A stretch of 22,647 bases of DNA, from assembly GCA_051744345.1 (NCBI GenBank), contig JBNJCW010000029.1, forward strand, positions 1 to 22,647, read 5' to 3'. This DNA is from Halolacustris sp051744345 (GTDB lineage Bacteria; Actinomycetota; Humimicrobiia; Humimicrobiales; Humimicrobiaceae). Positions 21,375 through 22,647 of the stretch are shown here, piece by piece. The notes under the pieces were generated by a model, which was not told the DNA's origin, ran no database searches, and saw only the letters and a list, made by a program, of their open reading frames with translations. How positions within the stretch are numbered: the first letter of the stretch is position 1; every line of letters begins with the position of its first letter. The position numbers and the translations under genes were made by a program.

Positions 21375-22526
21375 ATGAAGAAGGGTTTAATTCTATTAGT
21401 TTCAGCCTTTATATTGTTTTCTGTCTTTTTCCCCTACCGGTATGCCTGCGCTGAAAGCCTGGAGCAAAAGCTGGAAAGGATAAAAAGGGAGAAGGAAGAG
21501 ACCAGCAGGCAGATAGAGCAGGTAAAAAAGGACGAGCAGTTCTATATCAGCCAGATAGAGCAGGTTGAAGGCCAGATGCTGGGAGTGCTGGATGAGCTTG
21601 AGGGATTGAAACAGGAACTTGACAATGCCAGGCTGCAGGTTCAAAAAACTAATCTGGAGCTGGAATTAAAAGGAAAAGAGCTGGAAGAGACTGAAAGGGA
21701 CCTCGAGCAGAAAATAGATATATTAAACCAGCGGGTTTCAGAGATATACAAGAACAAGGAACTAAATTACATACAGGTAGTGTTAGCTTCAGAAGACTTC
21801 ACCGATTTCATGTCCAGGCTTAAATTAATGGTTCTTATTGCCGAGCAGGATGCAAAAATAATCAAGGAAGTCAGGGACAGGAGGCAGGCAATAACAAGCA
21901 TCAGGCAGAGCATCCAGACCCTGAACAAATTACAGGAGGAGCATAAAAAAAGCCTGGAAGCTTTGGTGGCTGAGCAGGAAACAAAAAGACAGGAACTGGA
22001 ACAGGCCTATGAACAGAAGAAGGGCCTGCTATCGGCAACCATATCCAATAAAAACACTCTTATGGAAATGGAAAAGCAGCTTGCTGCTGAAGAGGCTGAG
22101 ATAAAGAAAAAATTGGAAAGTCTGCGCCACGGAAATGCTCCTCAGGGAGAACTGGCCTGGCCTACCAAGGGCATACTTGTTTCCGGGTTTGGTTACCGGG
22201 ACAGCCCGATATTCGGAGCTTCCAGATTTCATTCAGGCGTGGATATAGCCTGTGATACGGGAACCCCGGTTATTGCTGCAGAGGGGGGAGAGGTAGTTGA
22301 AGCGTCACATATGGGAGGCTATGGGAATTCTGTGCTTATATACCATGGAGGAGGGGTAGCAACCTTTTATGCACACCTTTCGGGCTTTGCGGTATCCGGC
22401 GGCCAGAAGGTCCAGAGAGGGCAGGTAATAGGGTATGTTGGAACCACCGGATGGACAACCGGCCCGCATCTTCATTTTGAGGTAAGGATAAACGGGGTTA
22501 CCCAAAACCCCTTAAATTTCTTATGA
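21375..22526 (+). CDS. Second secreted coiled-coil M23 peptidoglycan hydrolase
   Basis: The 383-residue protein has the same plan as the minus-strand gene at 9164-10306: signal peptide (about 1-26, cut near ACA-E), coiled coil (28-250), short linker and M23 domain (from about 258). The zinc site is complete with H286-x-x-x-D290 (FHSGVDIA), H334 (YAHLSG) and H365-L-H367 (HLHFE). The two paralogs are nearly identical in blocks such as GGYGN, FATFYAHL/VATFYAHL and IGYVGTTGWTTGPH; the coiled coils are more divergent, and this copy has a four-residue insertion in the catalytic domain (DSPIFGASR). AAGG precedes the ATG. It has its own strong promoter. Confidence 0.93.
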   Translation: MKKGLILLVSAFILFSVFFPYRYACAESLEQKLERIKREKEETSRQIEQVKKDEQFYISQIEQVEGQMLGVLDELEGLKQELDNARLQVQKTNLELELKGKELEETERDLEQKIDILNQRVSEIYKNKELNYIQVVLASEDFTDFMSRLKLMVLIAEQDAKIIKEVRDRRQAITSIRQSIQTLNKLQEEHKKSLEALVAEQETKRQELEQAYEQKKGLLSATISNKNTLMEMEKQLAAEEAEIKKKLESLRHGNAPQGELAWPTKGILVSGFGYRDSPIFGASRFHSGVDIACDTGTPVIAAEGGEVVEASHMGGYGNSVLIYHGGGVATFYAHLSGFAVSGGQKVQRGQVIGYVGTTGWTTGPHLHFEVRINGVTQNPLNFL

Positions 22527-22581
22527 TTTCCCTATATTTCTCTTTATTATAAAATAGGTAAAAACATGGTAAGGTATTCTT

Positions 22582-22647
22582 ATGGATAATTCTGTGGTTA
22601 GATTTGCTTCGGTACAGTATGATAAGCTTGATGCCCATGCAACCCTT
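22582..22647 (+). CDS. 5' end of a gene, possibly DUF362 family (partial)
   Basis: The last 66 bases encode 22 codons (MDNSVVRFASVQYDKLDAHA and on) with no stop before the window edge. AAGG lies seven bases before the ATG. The phrase VRFASVQ...KLDAHATL resembles the start of DUF362 proteins, which carry Fe-S clusters, but this is a memory-based guess from a short fragment. Confidence 0.5.
   Translation, partial: MDNSVVRFASVQYDKLDAHATL

Noticed and set aside
1..22647. tRNA, rRNA, CRISPR array, insertion sequence, attachment site
   Set aside because: Reading the intergenic regions gave no tRNA T-loop pattern, no spaced direct repeats, no transposase or integrase motifs and no terminal repeats. 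A tRNAscan-SE and Infernal run would be decisive.

Overview
The window is chromosomal DNA of a bacterium with moderately low GC, strong AGGAGG-type ribosome sites and several Gram-positive-type genes: yvcK/glmR, an AmaP/Asp23-like anchor protein, a BlaI/M56 pair and PcsB-like M23 hydrolases. These fit a Firmicutes- or Actinobacteria-related anaerobe. No rRNA, tRNA or other marker gene is present, so the lineage is an inference. I see no insertion sequence, CRISPR array or phage module.

Left part (1-5400): a zinc-ribbon miniprotein and a 38-residue miniprotein end at a strong terminator. About 700 bp with no intact gene follows. Next comes an amino-sugar cluster: glmM (GlcN-6-P to GlcN-1-P), a winged-helix/nucleotidyltransferase-like protein, nagB on the other strand (GlcN-6-P deamination) and yvcK/glmR. 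Together these can balance carbon flow into UDP-GlcNAc and peptidoglycan.

Middle part (5400-15430): single-gene metabolic and stress units. They are an alpha/beta hydrolase, a xylose-isomerase-like TIM barrel protein, arsenite methyltransferase arsM with its own promoter and repeat operator, a DUF6544-like membrane-anchored protein, a coiled-coil M23 peptidase, a flavin reductase, a DUF488 protein, a Fur/PerR-family regulator that appears to be transcribed leaderless, a DUF2254 membrane protein, an AmaP-like protein, a frameshifted hypothetical gene, a Mth938-domain protein and a 62-residue hypothetical protein.

Right part (15430-22647): a BlaI-type repressor and an M56 (BlaR1-like) membrane protease without a beta-lactam sensor domain. 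Directly downstream is a small unannotated locus with its own extended -10 promoter. It holds two very short ORFs in different frames that share the C-terminal pattern [MI]-x-C-W-F, then the remains of a radical SAM/SPASM maturase. The maturase keeps an N-terminal part and the CNLNCVYC cluster motif, has lost most of its interior, and its C-terminal tail is out of frame. I read this as a decayed RiPP (ribosomally made, radical SAM-modified peptide) system, and it is the most unusual item in the window. After it come a bactofilin, a flavodoxin-domain protein, a DUF454 protein, an HD-domain hydrolase, a ZnuA-like metal-binding protein without its transporter, a second M23 peptidase paralogous to the first, and the first 22 codons of a gene that runs off the end.
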